From: Streptomyces sp. Sge12
Lineage (GTDB): Bacteria > Actinomycetota > Actinomycetes > Streptomycetales > Streptomycetaceae
DNA: 64,000 nt
Assembly (NCBI RefSeq): GCF_002080455.1
Contig: NZ_CP020555.1
Span: 4,084,001 to 4,148,000, forward strand
Direction: 5' to 3'
The notes under the pieces are model-generated. The model ran no database searches. It was not told the DNA's origin and saw only the letters and a list, made by a program, of their open reading frames with translations. Position 1 is the stretch's first letter. Each line of letters opens with the position of its first letter. Positions 34,364-42,737 of the stretch are shown here, one piece after another. The position numbers and the translations under genes are program-made.

Positions 34364-35176
34364 TCAGTCCCGTTCGTGCTCCGGGCCGCCGAAGTCCGGG
34401 CTCGTGAAGTCCGGAGGCGTGTATCCGGGCCGCGGGGTCTCCGACGGGGAGCCCGGGCTCGTGAAGTCGGGCCGGCTGTAGCCCAGGTTGGGGATCCGCC
34501 CCGCCGCCGGGGTGCGGGGGGTGGGAAAGCCCGGGCCCGCACTCGGGTCGGCCAGTGCGTCCCGCAGGAAGGGCATGATGCCGCGCTCCAGAAGGGCGTG
34601 CCGCCAGGCCTCCCGGGCCCGGGCGACCTCGTCGGGTATCGCCTCGGTCTCGTCCGCGACCACCTCGGTCGCGCTGTTGCGGACGGCCGTCACCAGCAGT
34701 CCGATCACCGCGAAGAGCAGGGCGGCCGCGGTGAGCCCGCCGAAGAGCCAACCCGCCGTCAGCATGGTTTCGGCGAAGGCCGGTTCGGGCTCGATCATCT
34801 TCAGGATGTAGCCGACGAGCAGGAAGATCAGCATGGCGGTGCCCGCGAGCACGGGCGCGAGGACCGCGACCACGGCGCTGATGCCCGCGCCGCCCCCGCT
34901 GCCCAGCCCGCCGTCCTCGTCCGCCGTCGTGGCGGGCGCGGTCAGTACCTCGTCACGCCGTTCCTCACGGACCTTCACGTAGTGGACGTACTCGGCGGCG
35001 GCCGCGGCCGCCAGCAGGGCGCTGGCCCCCTGGGCCATGGTGCGCAGCTGTTCGGCATTCAGCCGTTCGCCGAGCGTGGCGAGTTCGGGCCGCTCGTGCG
35101 CGGCGCGCAGCGCCTCGTCGACGAGCCGATCGAACTCCGGCCGGTCTTCGGTCAGCAGGTGCGGAGCGCTGGTCAT
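34364..35176 (-). CDS. Hypothetical two-helix membrane protein
   Basis: About 270 residues. A charged helical head (1-75) carries LRTMAQGASALLAAAAAAEYV, two strongly hydrophobic segments follow (about 100-125 and 140-165), and then an acidic region and a Pro-rich tail with the repeated motif PDFTSP. ATG 35176 has GGGGGA 6 bp upstream; the in-frame ATG 35182 overlaps that site. No family recognised beyond Streptomyces-type hypothetical proteins. Confidence 0.72.
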   Translation of the reverse strand: MTSAPHLLTEDRPEFDRLVDEALRAAHERPELATLGERLNAEQLRTMAQGASALLAAAAAAEYVHYVKVREERRDEVLTAPATTADEDGGLGSGGGAGISAVVAVLAPVLAGTAMLIFLLVGYILKMIEPEPAFAETMLTAGWLFGGLTAAALLFAVIGLLVTAVRNSATEVVADETEAIPDEVARAREAWRHALLERGIMPFLRDALADPSAGPGFPTPRTPAAGRIPNLGYSRPDFTSPGSPSETPRPGYTPPDFTSPDFGGPEHERD

Positions 35177-35330
35177 GTGCATCCCCCGATGCTCCGTAGA
35201 AGCCGGTATGCCCGCGTAGACCCGGGCGCCGGCACAAACGGAGGAGAGCCTGCTACGGATAGAGCGATGGTAGAGCGCCCACGCCACGCCGTGACAGGGG
35301 CTTTCCGGAAATACCCCTCTCCGTAAGCTC

Positions 35331-36659
35331 TCAGTCGCTCAGGGGGAGTTGTACGACAAGCAGTTTGCCTGCCATTGTCACGCCGCCGTCCATGGCGATG
35401 GCGAGCCCTTCCGCGTACACGTGCGGGCCGTCCACGGCCTCGGGGCCGCGGGACTCGTCGCCGTCCTCCGTGCCCACCTCGCCGAGCAGGTAGGGGATCG
35501 GGCTGTGCCCGTGGACGACGCGGCTGCCGCCGTAGGTGTCGAGCAGTTCGCGGACGGCCGCCGGGCCGGTGCCCTCGTCGCGGAAGGCGAAGCGCTTGGT
35601 GAACTTCCGGAAGAGGTCCCAGGTGATGTCGGCGTCGCCGCGGTTGAGGAGCTCGTGGATGGTGTCGTTGACGTCCTCGATCGAGTCGCCGTAGTCGAGG
35701 TAGGCCGTGGTGTCGGAGTGCAGCAGCAGGTGGCCCTCCTCCAGGACGGCCGCGTCCAGCCGCGACATCCACTGGAGGTGGACGTCCTGCAGGCGCTCCA
35801 TGTCGGTGCGCTGGCCCCCGTTGAGGAGCCAGGCGGCCTGGAAGGTGGCGGTGCCGGCTCCGGAGACCACCGGGGTGTCGCCGAACCGCTTGGCGCCGAT
35901 GAGCAGCAACTCGTGGTTGCCCATGAGGGCCTTGCAGTAGCCGCCGGCGGCGGCGGCCTCGGCGGACAGCCGCATGACGAGGTCGATGACGCCGATGCCG
36001 TCGGGGCCGCGGTCGGTGAAGTCGCCGAGGAACCAGAGCCGGGCGTTGCCGGCGGACCAGCGGCGCTCGGCGTCGATCAGGCCCTGGGCCTGGAGTTCGG
36101 TGACGAGCTCGTCGAGGTAGCCGTGGACGTCTCCGACGACGTAGAGCGGGCCGGGGCCGGCGGTCTGGTCCTGGGGCACGTACTGGACCTGGACGGTGTC
36201 GCCGGGGCCGCCGAGCGCGCCGCGGCCGATGACGGGCAGGTCCCGGTAGGTCGGCGTGTAGCCCTCCGGCTCCTCCTCGTCGGGGGCCTCGGTCATCGCG
36301 TGCGCCGGTTCGACGTCGGGGCGCACGTGGGCGTGTGCGTCCGGGTACGGGGCCTGCGGCGCGGCGGGCTGCGGTGCGGCCGACTGCGGCGGTGCGGTCG
36401 GCTGCGGCGCGGCCGGGTGCGGCGCGGCCGGCAGGTGTGCGGCCGGCTGGTGCGCGGGCGCCTGCGGCGGGTAGCCCGGCTGCGGCGGCACGCTGGGCGC
36501 GGCGCCGCTCTCGTAGTACGCCGGGTACTCGCCGTAGACGGGCGGTGCGTCGGGCAGCCCGGTGGCTACGGCATGCAGGGCGGGCTCGGTGACTGGAACC
36601 CGGAAGTCCCGCAGCGTGTCCGTCCGCATCGCGGGTCCCTGACCGGCCCCCTGAGTCAT
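35331..36659 (-). CDS. Metallophosphoesterase with Pro/Ala-rich head
   Basis: A 442-residue protein. Residues 1-150 are low-complexity (Pro/Ala/Gln). The phosphoesterase domain carries GDVHG, GDFTDRGPDG, GNHE and later HGHSPIPY, the metal-binding set of PP1/PP2A-like and diadenosine-tetraphosphatase-like enzymes. Substrate unknown. GGAGGGG precedes ATG 36659. Confidence 0.88.
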   Translation of the reverse strand: MTQGAGQGPAMRTDTLRDFRVPVTEPALHAVATGLPDAPPVYGEYPAYYESGAAPSVPPQPGYPPQAPAHQPAAHLPAAPHPAAPQPTAPPQSAAPQPAAPQAPYPDAHAHVRPDVEPAHAMTEAPDEEEPEGYTPTYRDLPVIGRGALGGPGDTVQVQYVPQDQTAGPGPLYVVGDVHGYLDELVTELQAQGLIDAERRWSAGNARLWFLGDFTDRGPDGIGVIDLVMRLSAEAAAAGGYCKALMGNHELLLIGAKRFGDTPVVSGAGTATFQAAWLLNGGQRTDMERLQDVHLQWMSRLDAAVLEEGHLLLHSDTTAYLDYGDSIEDVNDTIHELLNRGDADITWDLFRKFTKRFAFRDEGTGPAAVRELLDTYGGSRVVHGHSPIPYLLGEVGTEDGDESRGPEAVDGPHVYAEGLAIAMDGGVTMAGKLLVVQLPLSD

Positions 36660-36922
36660 CGACCCCTCCACCACCGTCGCGCTGCCGTACACCTGCGGAC
36701 CCTCCTGACCTCCGAGGAGGAGGGTCCGTGATGTCGTGCGCCCATCATAGGAATGCGGCTCGCGCTCTGTGACGCACCAGGGGTGGTGAATCCTGTGCGG
36801 AGCCGATCGTTCCTACCGCTTTCTCCCGATATCGGTGTTGCTGAAATCCTCGGCCGGTCCTTGGTCGGTGGTCGGACTGTCCTCGGTCGGCCCTTCGACA
36901 GGCCGACCGGACGGTCTGTCGG
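36660..36922. other. Spacer with GGTCGG-rich repeats
   Basis: 263 bp between two same-strand genes. It contains scattered GGTCGG and CCGACC blocks (36850-36930) that can fold on themselves after the LacI stop. No gene supported. Confidence 0.4.
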
Positions 36923-38038
36923 TCAGTCCTGTGCCGGAGAACGGGGCGGGCTGACGGTCGTGCGTGGCTGCCTGCGCTGCGACGACGTACGGATGATGAG
37001 CTCGGTCGGGACGACCTGTTCGACGGGTCGCCCGGTGTCCACTCCCTCGATCGCGTCGATGAGCAGCTGCACCACGGCGGTGCCGATGCGGCGCGGTTTG
37101 AGGGACAGGGTGGTGATGGGCGGTTCGGTGTTGGCGTAGACGGTGGACTCGCTGCAGCACACGAGCAGCAGGTCCTCGGGGACGCGCAGGCCGTAGCGCC
37201 GGGCGGCGGCGAGCAGATCGGTGCCGTTGGGGTCGAAGAGCCCGTAGACCGCGTCGGGTCGGTCGGGGCGGGCGAGGAGCCGGTCGGCGGCCACGGCGCC
37301 CGCGCAGGGGTCGTGGGCGGGGTAGGACTCGTAGACGGGGTCTTGGCCGACGCGCTCGCACCAGTTCAGGTAGGCGGTGGTGGAGAGCCGGGTGTAGGTG
37401 TCGGTGGTGGTCCCGGTCAGCAGCCCGATCCGGCGGGCGCCGGCGGCGGCGAGGTGGTCGAGGAGGCCGAGTACGGCGGCCTCGTGGTCGTTGTCGACCC
37501 AGGCGGTGACGGGGAGGGAGCCTGCGGGGCGGCCGTCGGAGACCACGGGCAGGCCTTGGCGGACCAGTTCGGTGACGACGGGATCGTGGTCGGAGGGGTC
37601 GATGACGACGGTGCCGTCGAGGGCGACGTTGGACCACACGTCGTGGCGGGAGGTGGCGGGGAGGATGACCAGGGCGTAGCCGCGGGCGAGCGCGGCGGAG
37701 GTGGCGGCCCTGGCCATCTCGGCGAAGTAGGCGAATTCGGTGAAGGTGAAAGGTTCATCCCCGTACGTGGTCACGGTCAGGCCGATGAGGCCGGACTTGC
37801 CGGTACGGAGGGTGCGGGCGGCGGCCGACGGGCGGTAGCCCAGGCGGTCGGCCACCTCGCGAACGTGGCGGCGGGTGGCGTCGGGCAGCCGTCCCTTGCC
37901 ATTGAGCGCGTCGGAGACGGTTGTGATGGAGACGCCCGCCGCGGCGGCCACGTCCCTGATGCCTGCCCGGCCCTGTCGGCCGGCGGCCCGCCGGGTGGTC
38001 TCGGTCCGGCTCACCTGATGCTTCCCTGCTGCTGTCAT
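36923..38038 (-). CDS. LacI family transcriptional regulator
   Basis: A 371-residue LacI/GalR repressor. Helix-turn-helix IRDVAAAAGVSITTVSDALN (about 27-46) is followed by the hinge GYRPSAAARTLRTGKSGLIG and a sugar-binding-like domain with a well-conserved LLTGTTTDTYTRLS. It lies divergent from hisC, the place of the S. coelicolor gene once called rstP. Ligand and regulon unknown. Confidence 0.88.
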   Translation of the reverse strand: MTAAGKHQVSRTETTRRAAGRQGRAGIRDVAAAAGVSITTVSDALNGKGRLPDATRRHVREVADRLGYRPSAAARTLRTGKSGLIGLTVTTYGDEPFTFTEFAYFAEMARAATSAALARGYALVILPATSRHDVWSNVALDGTVVIDPSDHDPVVTELVRQGLPVVSDGRPAGSLPVTAWVDNDHEAAVLGLLDHLAAAGARRIGLLTGTTTDTYTRLSTTAYLNWCERVGQDPVYESYPAHDPCAGAVAADRLLARPDRPDAVYGLFDPNGTDLLAAARRYGLRVPEDLLLVCCSESTVYANTEPPITTLSLKPRRIGTAVVQLLIDAIEGVDTGRPVEQVVPTELIIRTSSQRRQPRTTVSPPRSPAQD

Positions 38039-38399
38039 GGCGAGCCGATAGTAGGGCTCGGTGGGGAGGGTGGTCCGGGTGCATATGCACGCGTTGACAG
38101 GCACGTTTCTGCATGGTTCGCCACCCCCAATGACCTTGGAAATGAAGGCTTTTCGTCGCTCAGGGTGAGGGTGGGGCTTGTCGTCGGGTCCGGGCATGCC
38201 AAAACGATGCGATCTCGGGCCGGTCGCAACTCACCTGCACGAGGGATGCGCGCCACGGCGCAGGCCACCGGCGCGCGCATATATGCGCGCGCTCCCCCGC
38301 ATTCCAGGCGCCCCCATTCTCGGAACGGCGGAATCCTCATAAGGTGAGCAGTATTGAGTCGACGGCGACGTCGTACGGGACGGTCGAGGAGGACCTGCG
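38039..38399. promoter_or_regulatory. LacI-hisC divergent control region
   Basis: 361 bp without a gene. It holds a 12-bp palindrome GTGCATATGCAC at 38079-38090 close to the LacI gene, a 22-bp palindrome at 38271-38292, and the hisC ribosome site GAGGAGGA at 38386-38393. Confidence 0.6.
38271..38292. repeat. 22-bp perfect palindrome upstream of hisC
   Basis: Alternating GC/CG arms around ATATAT, fully self-complementary over 22 bp. It can be a protein site, a cruciform-forming or Z-DNA-prone element. Its role is not known. Confidence 0.6.
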
Positions 38400-39479
38400 G
38401 TGAGCGAGAAGAGCCCGAAGCTGCGCGCCGAGCTGGACGGCATTCCGACATACAAGCCCGGCAAGCCGGCTGCTGCCGGAGGGCCGGTCGCGTACAAGCT
38501 GTCCTCGAACGAGAACCCGTACCCGCCGCTGTCGGGCGTGCTGGAGACCGCGGTCGCGGCCGCCGGGAACTTCAACCGGTACCCCGACATGGCCTGCACC
38601 GGCCTTGTGAACGAGCTCGCGGAGCGCTTCGGAGTGCCGGTCGAGCACATCGCCACGGGCACCGGCTCGGTCGGTGTGGCCCAGTCGCTGATCCAGGCGA
38701 CGGCCGGCCCCGGCGACGAGGTGATCTACGCCTGGCGCTCCTTCGAGGCGTACCCGATCCTCACGCAGATCGCGGGCGCGACCTCCGTGCAGGTTCCGCT
38801 GACCGACGGCGACGTGCACGACCTCGACGCGATGGCCGCCGCGATCACCGACCGGACCCGGCTGATCTTCGTCTGCAACCCGAACAACCCCACCGGCACG
38901 GCCGTGCGCCGCGCCGAGCTGGAGCGCTTCCTGGACCAGGTGCCCTCGGACGTCCTGGTGGTCCTGGACGAGGCCTACCGCGAGTTCGTCCGCGACACGG
39001 ACGTACCGGACGGCATCGAGCTCTACCGCCGGCGCCCGAACGTCGCCGTGCTGCGCACCTTCTCCAAGGCGTACGGGCTCGCCGGTCTGCGGGTCGGCTT
39101 CGCGGTGGCCCACGAGCCGGTGGCGGCGGCCCTGCGCAAGACGGCGATGCCCTTCGGTGTCAGCCAGCTCGCGCAGGACGCGGCGGTGGCCTCGCTGCGA
39201 GCCGAGGACGAGCTGATGGGCCGCGTCGGGGCGCTGGTGAGCGAGCGCACGCGGGTCCACGAGACGCTGGTCGCCCAGGGCTGGACGGTGCCGGACACGC
39301 AGGCGAACTTCGTGTGGATGCGGCTGGGGGAGCGGACCGCCGAGTTCGCGCAGGCCTGCGAGAAGGCCGGTGTGGTGGTCCGGCCCTTCGCGGGCGAGGG
39401 CCTGCGGGTCACGATCGGTGAGACCGAGGCGAACGACCTCTTCCTGCACACGGCGGAGGCGTTCTTCAAGGAGCTCTAG
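38400..39479 (+). CDS. hisC: Histidinol-phosphate aminotransferase
   Basis: A 359-residue class I/II aminotransferase. The PLP lysine is Lys223 in TFSKAYGLAGLRVG; other landmarks are KLSSNENPYPP near residue 34, CNPNNPTGT and DEAYREF. It makes histidinol phosphate, or may act on aromatic amino acids; it is the copy outside the his operon by context. GTG 38400 follows GAGGAGGA. Its last codons and stop lie inside a 9-bp tandem repeat. Confidence 0.9.
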   Translation: MSEKSPKLRAELDGIPTYKPGKPAAAGGPVAYKLSSNENPYPPLSGVLETAVAAAGNFNRYPDMACTGLVNELAERFGVPVEHIATGTGSVGVAQSLIQATAGPGDEVIYAWRSFEAYPILTQIAGATSVQVPLTDGDVHDLDAMAAAITDRTRLIFVCNPNNPTGTAVRRAELERFLDQVPSDVLVVLDEAYREFVRDTDVPDGIELYRRRPNVAVLRTFSKAYGLAGLRVGFAVAHEPVAAALRKTAMPFGVSQLAQDAAVASLRAEDELMGRVGALVSERTRVHETLVAQGWTVPDTQANFVWMRLGERTAEFAQACEKAGVVVRPFAGEGLRVTIGETEANDLFLHTAEAFFKEL

Positions 39480-39533
39480 CAGCTCTGGCAGCTCTGGCAG
39501 CTGCGGCAGCTGCGGCAGCTCCGGTGGCTCCGG
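39471..39533. repeat. 9-bp tandem repeat spanning the hisC stop
   Basis: Seven units of type CAGCTCTGG/CAGCTGCGG. The first, GAGCTCTAG at 39471-39479, contains the hisC stop codon TAG in place of TGG; six more follow to 39533. Confidence 0.85.
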
Positions 39534-39602
39534 GCGGTTTCGGAGCCGTTGTGGCCGCTGTGGCCGCCGGGTATGTCCTGCCGGCCGGACCGTTTCGCAG
39601 GC

Positions 39603-39980
39603 TCAGGCGAGTTCCACGCGGACGGGATCGCCGTCGCGGACGGTGGACAGCAGGCGGGGGTCGCCGTCGAAGGAGCCCAGTACGTTGCACGGGCTCGCCA
39701 GGCGGCTCTCGCCCCCGCGTGAGATGGGAGTGGGGCCGTAGGGCAGCGCCAGAGCGTCGCCCTCGGTCCAGAACGCGACCGTGCCCGGATCGACGACCTG
39801 CCGTGCGTCGTCCTCCAGGGCGACGGAGACGCCGGTGTCGAAGTAGACCTCCTCGCCCCAGGTGTTGGCGGAGGCGGAAATCGGAAGGGCCTCGGCCAGC
39901 GCCTTGCTGGTCGGGGTCTCTTCGAGGGTTGCGGTGAGCTGGCCCGCGGGCCACGAGATTCGTATCTGCATGAGCCGCAT
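39603..39980 (-). CDS. Cyclophilin-like fold protein
   Basis: A 125-residue protein of the small bacterial cyclophilin-like family (PF04126 type). Landmarks: ISWPAGQLTATLEETPTSKA, NTWGEEVYFDTG, and WTEGDALALPYGPTP. Peptidyl-prolyl isomerase activity is not shown for most members. ATG 39980 or 39971; no ribosome site, and the first ATG touches an inverted repeat. Confidence 0.82.
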   Translation of the reverse strand: MRLMQIRISWPAGQLTATLEETPTSKALAEALPISASANTWGEEVYFDTGVSVALEDDARQVVDPGTVAFWTEGDALALPYGPTPISRGGESRLASPCNVLGSFDGDPRLLSTVRDGDPVRVELA

Positions 39981-39996
39981 TCAACAATCTGTTGAA
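39980..39996. promoter_or_regulatory. Inverted repeat over the cyclophilin-like start codon
   Basis: TTCAACA and TGTTGAA around 3 bp. AT-rich against its surroundings and reminiscent of GntR (FadR/VanR) operators. It would block initiation if bound. Confidence 0.55.
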
Positions 39997-40060
39997 TCGA
40001 TTGGCTAGAGGGGTACCCCGCCCGAAGGTGGCCGAGAGTGGTACGACATAATGCTTGTGA

Positions 40061-40078
40061 ATGTGAACGCGTTCACAA
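40061..40078. promoter_or_regulatory. Rex operator of the cyd operon
   Basis: ATGTGAACGCGTTCACAA matches the Rex consensus TTGTGAA-N4-TTCACAA in all but the first base. Rex, which releases DNA when NADH is high, is known to control cydABCD in S. coelicolor. 85 bp before cydA. Confidence 0.92.
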
Positions 40079-40162
40079 GCGTGTCCTACTTACTCCCGTA
40101 TTGCGTGGGACACGGCAGGCAAACTGCGGCTGTGACCACGGCGACCCGAAGGAGACGAGGAC

Positions 40163-41668
40163 GTGGACCTAGCTTTGGCGCCGGAGACTCTGGCGCGATG
40201 GCAGTTCGGCATCACCACCGTCTATCACTTCCTCTTCGTGCCTTTGACGATCTCGCTCGCCGCGCTCACGGCCGGCTTGCAGACGGCATGGGTGCGCACT
40301 GAGAAGGAGAAGTACCTCAGGGCCACGAAGTTCTGGGGCAAGCTTTTCTTGATCAATATCGCGATGGGTGTCGTCACCGGCATCGTCCAGGAGTTCCAGT
40401 TCGGCATGAACTGGTCCGACTACTCGCGATTCGTCGGCGACATCTTCGGGGCTCCCCTCGCCTTCGAGGCGCTGATCGCCTTCTTCTTCGAGTCGACCTT
40501 CATCGGCCTGTGGATCTTCGGCTGGGACAAGCTGCCGAAGAAGATCCACCTCGCCTGCATCTGGATGGTGTCCATCGGCACCGTCCTGTCCGCCTATTTC
40601 ATCCTGGCGGCCAATTCCTGGATGCAGCACCCGGTCGGGTACCGGATCAACGAGGAGCGGGGCCGCGCCGAGCTCACCGACTTCTGGCTCGTCCTGACCC
40701 AGAACACCGCGCTCACCCAGTTCTTCCACACCATCACGGCCGCCTTCCTGGTCGGCGGCGCGTTCATGGCGGGGATCTCCGCCTACCACCTGGCGCGCAA
40801 GAAGCACGTCCCCGTGATGCGGAGCTCGCTGCGACTCGGCCTGATCGTCATGATCATTGCCGGCATGGGCACGGCGATCAGCGGTGACCTGCTCGGCAAG
40901 GTGATGTACAAGCAGCAGCCCATGAAGATGGCCGCCGCGGAAGCGCTGTGGGACGGCGAGGCGCCCGCGCCCTTCTCCGTATTCGCCTACGGCGACGTCG
41001 ACAAGGGCCACAACAAGGTGGCCATAGAGATTCCCGGCCTGCTCTCGTTCCTGGCCAACGACGACTTCACCTCCTTCGTCCCCGGCATCAACGACGTGAA
41101 CAAGGCCGAGCAGGAGAAGTACGGTCCCGGCGACTACCGGCCCAATATCCCGGTCGCCTACTGGGGCTTCCGCTGGATGATCGGCTTCGGCATGGCCTCC
41201 GTCGGTGTCGGGGCACTGGGGCTGTGGCTGACCCGCAAGCGGTTCCTGCTGCCCGCGCAGCTGCGCACCGGGGAGGACGAGGTCCCGCACCTGGTGCTCT
41301 TCAAGAAGCCGCTGAGCCGGAAGTTCACCAACCTGTACTGGATCGTCGCGCTCTGGACGATGGGCTTCCCGCTGATCGCCAACTCCTGGGGCTGGATCTT
41401 CACCGAGATGGGCCGCCAGCCCTGGGTGGTCTACGGGGTCCTGCGCACCCGGGACGCGGTCTCGCCGCACGTCTCACAGGCGGAGGTGCTCACCTCGATG
41501 ATCGGCTTCACGCTGCTGTACGCCGTGCTGGCCGTGATCGAGGTCAAGCTCCTCGTCAAGTACGTCAAGGCCGGACCGCCCGAACTCACCGAGGCAGACC
41601 TGAACCCGCCCACCAAGATCGGCGGGGACGACAAGAACCCCGACCGGCCGATGGCCTTCTCGTACTGA
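40163..41668 (+). CDS. cydA: Cytochrome bd oxidase subunit I
   Basis: A 501-residue membrane subunit of the high-affinity quinol oxidase. His22 in TTVYHFLFVPLT is the expected heme ligand, FGMNWSDYSRFVGDIFGAPLAFE and RWMIGFGMASVG are conserved helices, and GWIFTEMGRQPW closes the quinol-site region. GTG start with AAGGAGA upstream. First gene of the Rex-controlled operon. Confidence 0.97.
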   Translation: MDLALAPETLARWQFGITTVYHFLFVPLTISLAALTAGLQTAWVRTEKEKYLRATKFWGKLFLINIAMGVVTGIVQEFQFGMNWSDYSRFVGDIFGAPLAFEALIAFFFESTFIGLWIFGWDKLPKKIHLACIWMVSIGTVLSAYFILAANSWMQHPVGYRINEERGRAELTDFWLVLTQNTALTQFFHTITAAFLVGGAFMAGISAYHLARKKHVPVMRSSLRLGLIVMIIAGMGTAISGDLLGKVMYKQQPMKMAAAEALWDGEAPAPFSVFAYGDVDKGHNKVAIEIPGLLSFLANDDFTSFVPGINDVNKAEQEKYGPGDYRPNIPVAYWGFRWMIGFGMASVGVGALGLWLTRKRFLLPAQLRTGEDEVPHLVLFKKPLSRKFTNLYWIVALWTMGFPLIANSWGWIFTEMGRQPWVVYGVLRTRDAVSPHVSQAEVLTSMIGFTLLYAVLAVIEVKLLVKYVKAGPPELTEADLNPPTKIGGDDKNPDRPMAFSY

Positions 41669-41686
41669 GGCCGAGGAGCGCACACC

Positions 41687-42688
41687 ATGCAACTCCACGA
41701 TGTCTGGTTCGTACTCATCGCCGTCCTGTGGACCGGCTACTTCTTCCTGGAGGGCTTCGACTTCGGAGTCGGCGTACTCACCAAGCTGCTCGCCCGCGAC
41801 CGTACGGAGAAGCGGGTCCTGATCAACACGATCGGGCCCGTGTGGGACGGCAACGAGGTCTGGCTGCTCACCGCGGGCGGAGCCACCTTCGCCGCCTTCC
41901 CCGAGTGGTACGCCACCCTCTTCTCGGGCTTCTACCTGCCGCTGCTGATCATCCTGGTCTGCCTCATCATTCGTGGCGTCGCCTTCGAGTACCGCCACAA
42001 GCGCTCCGAGGACCGCTGGCAGACCAACTGGGAACACGCGATCTTCTGGACCTCGCTGATCCCCGCGTTCCTGTGGGGTGTCGCCTTCGCCAACATCGTG
42101 CGCGGCGTCAAGATCGACGAGAACATGGAGTACGTCGGCAGCTTCCTCGACCTGCTGAACGTCTACTCGATCCTCGGCGGACTGGTCACCCTCACCCTGT
42201 TCACCTTCCACGGCGCGGTCTTCACCTCGCTCAAGACCGTCGGTGACATCCGGGACCGCTCGCGGAAGCTGGCGACCCGGCTGGGTGTCGTCACCGCCGT
42301 CCTGGCCCTGGTCTTCCTGATCTGGACCCAGGTCTCGCGCGGCGACGGCACGAGCCTGATCGCGATGGTCGTCGCGGTGCTGGCGCTGGTGGCGGCACTC
42401 GGCTTCAACCTGGCCGGGCGCGAGGGCTGGTCGTTCGCACTCTCCGGGGTCACCATCGCGGCGGCCGTCGCGATGCTCTTCCTCACGCTCTTCCCGAACG
42501 TCATGCCGTCCTCGCTGAACGACGCCTGGAACCTCACGGTCACCAACGCCTCGTCCAGCCCTTACACCCTGAAGATCATGACCTGGTGTGCGGCCGTGGC
42601 CACCCCGCTCGTCCTGCTCTACCAGGGCTGGACGTACTGGGTGTTCCGCAAGCGGATCGGGACGCAGCACATCGTCGACGTGCACTGA
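41687..42688 (+). CDS. cydB: Cytochrome bd oxidase subunit II
   Basis: A 333-residue membrane subunit. N-terminal LHDVWFVLIAVLWTGYFFLE and EGFDFGVGVLTKLLARD are the family signature; WDGNEVWLLTAGGATFAAFP follows. It lies 18 bp after cydA, with a GAGGAG site. Confidence 0.97.
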   Translation: MQLHDVWFVLIAVLWTGYFFLEGFDFGVGVLTKLLARDRTEKRVLINTIGPVWDGNEVWLLTAGGATFAAFPEWYATLFSGFYLPLLIILVCLIIRGVAFEYRHKRSEDRWQTNWEHAIFWTSLIPAFLWGVAFANIVRGVKIDENMEYVGSFLDLLNVYSILGGLVTLTLFTFHGAVFTSLKTVGDIRDRSRKLATRLGVVTAVLALVFLIWTQVSRGDGTSLIAMVVAVLALVAALGFNLAGREGWSFALSGVTIAAAVAMLFLTLFPNVMPSSLNDAWNLTVTNASSSPYTLKIMTWCAAVATPLVLLYQGWTYWVFRKRIGTQHIVDVH

Positions 42689-42737
42689 GTCCTCTCGCGA
42701 CGCATGACCCGCCTGTCCGGCTGACCTCCCCGAGGGG

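Noticed and set aside
36813..36960. Possible C-terminal frameshift of the LacI protein, with a Thr/Asp/Glu-rich tail in another frame
   Set aside because: The annotated frame already ends normally after the sugar-binding domain; the other frame arises from GGTCGG-rich repeats and has no further support.
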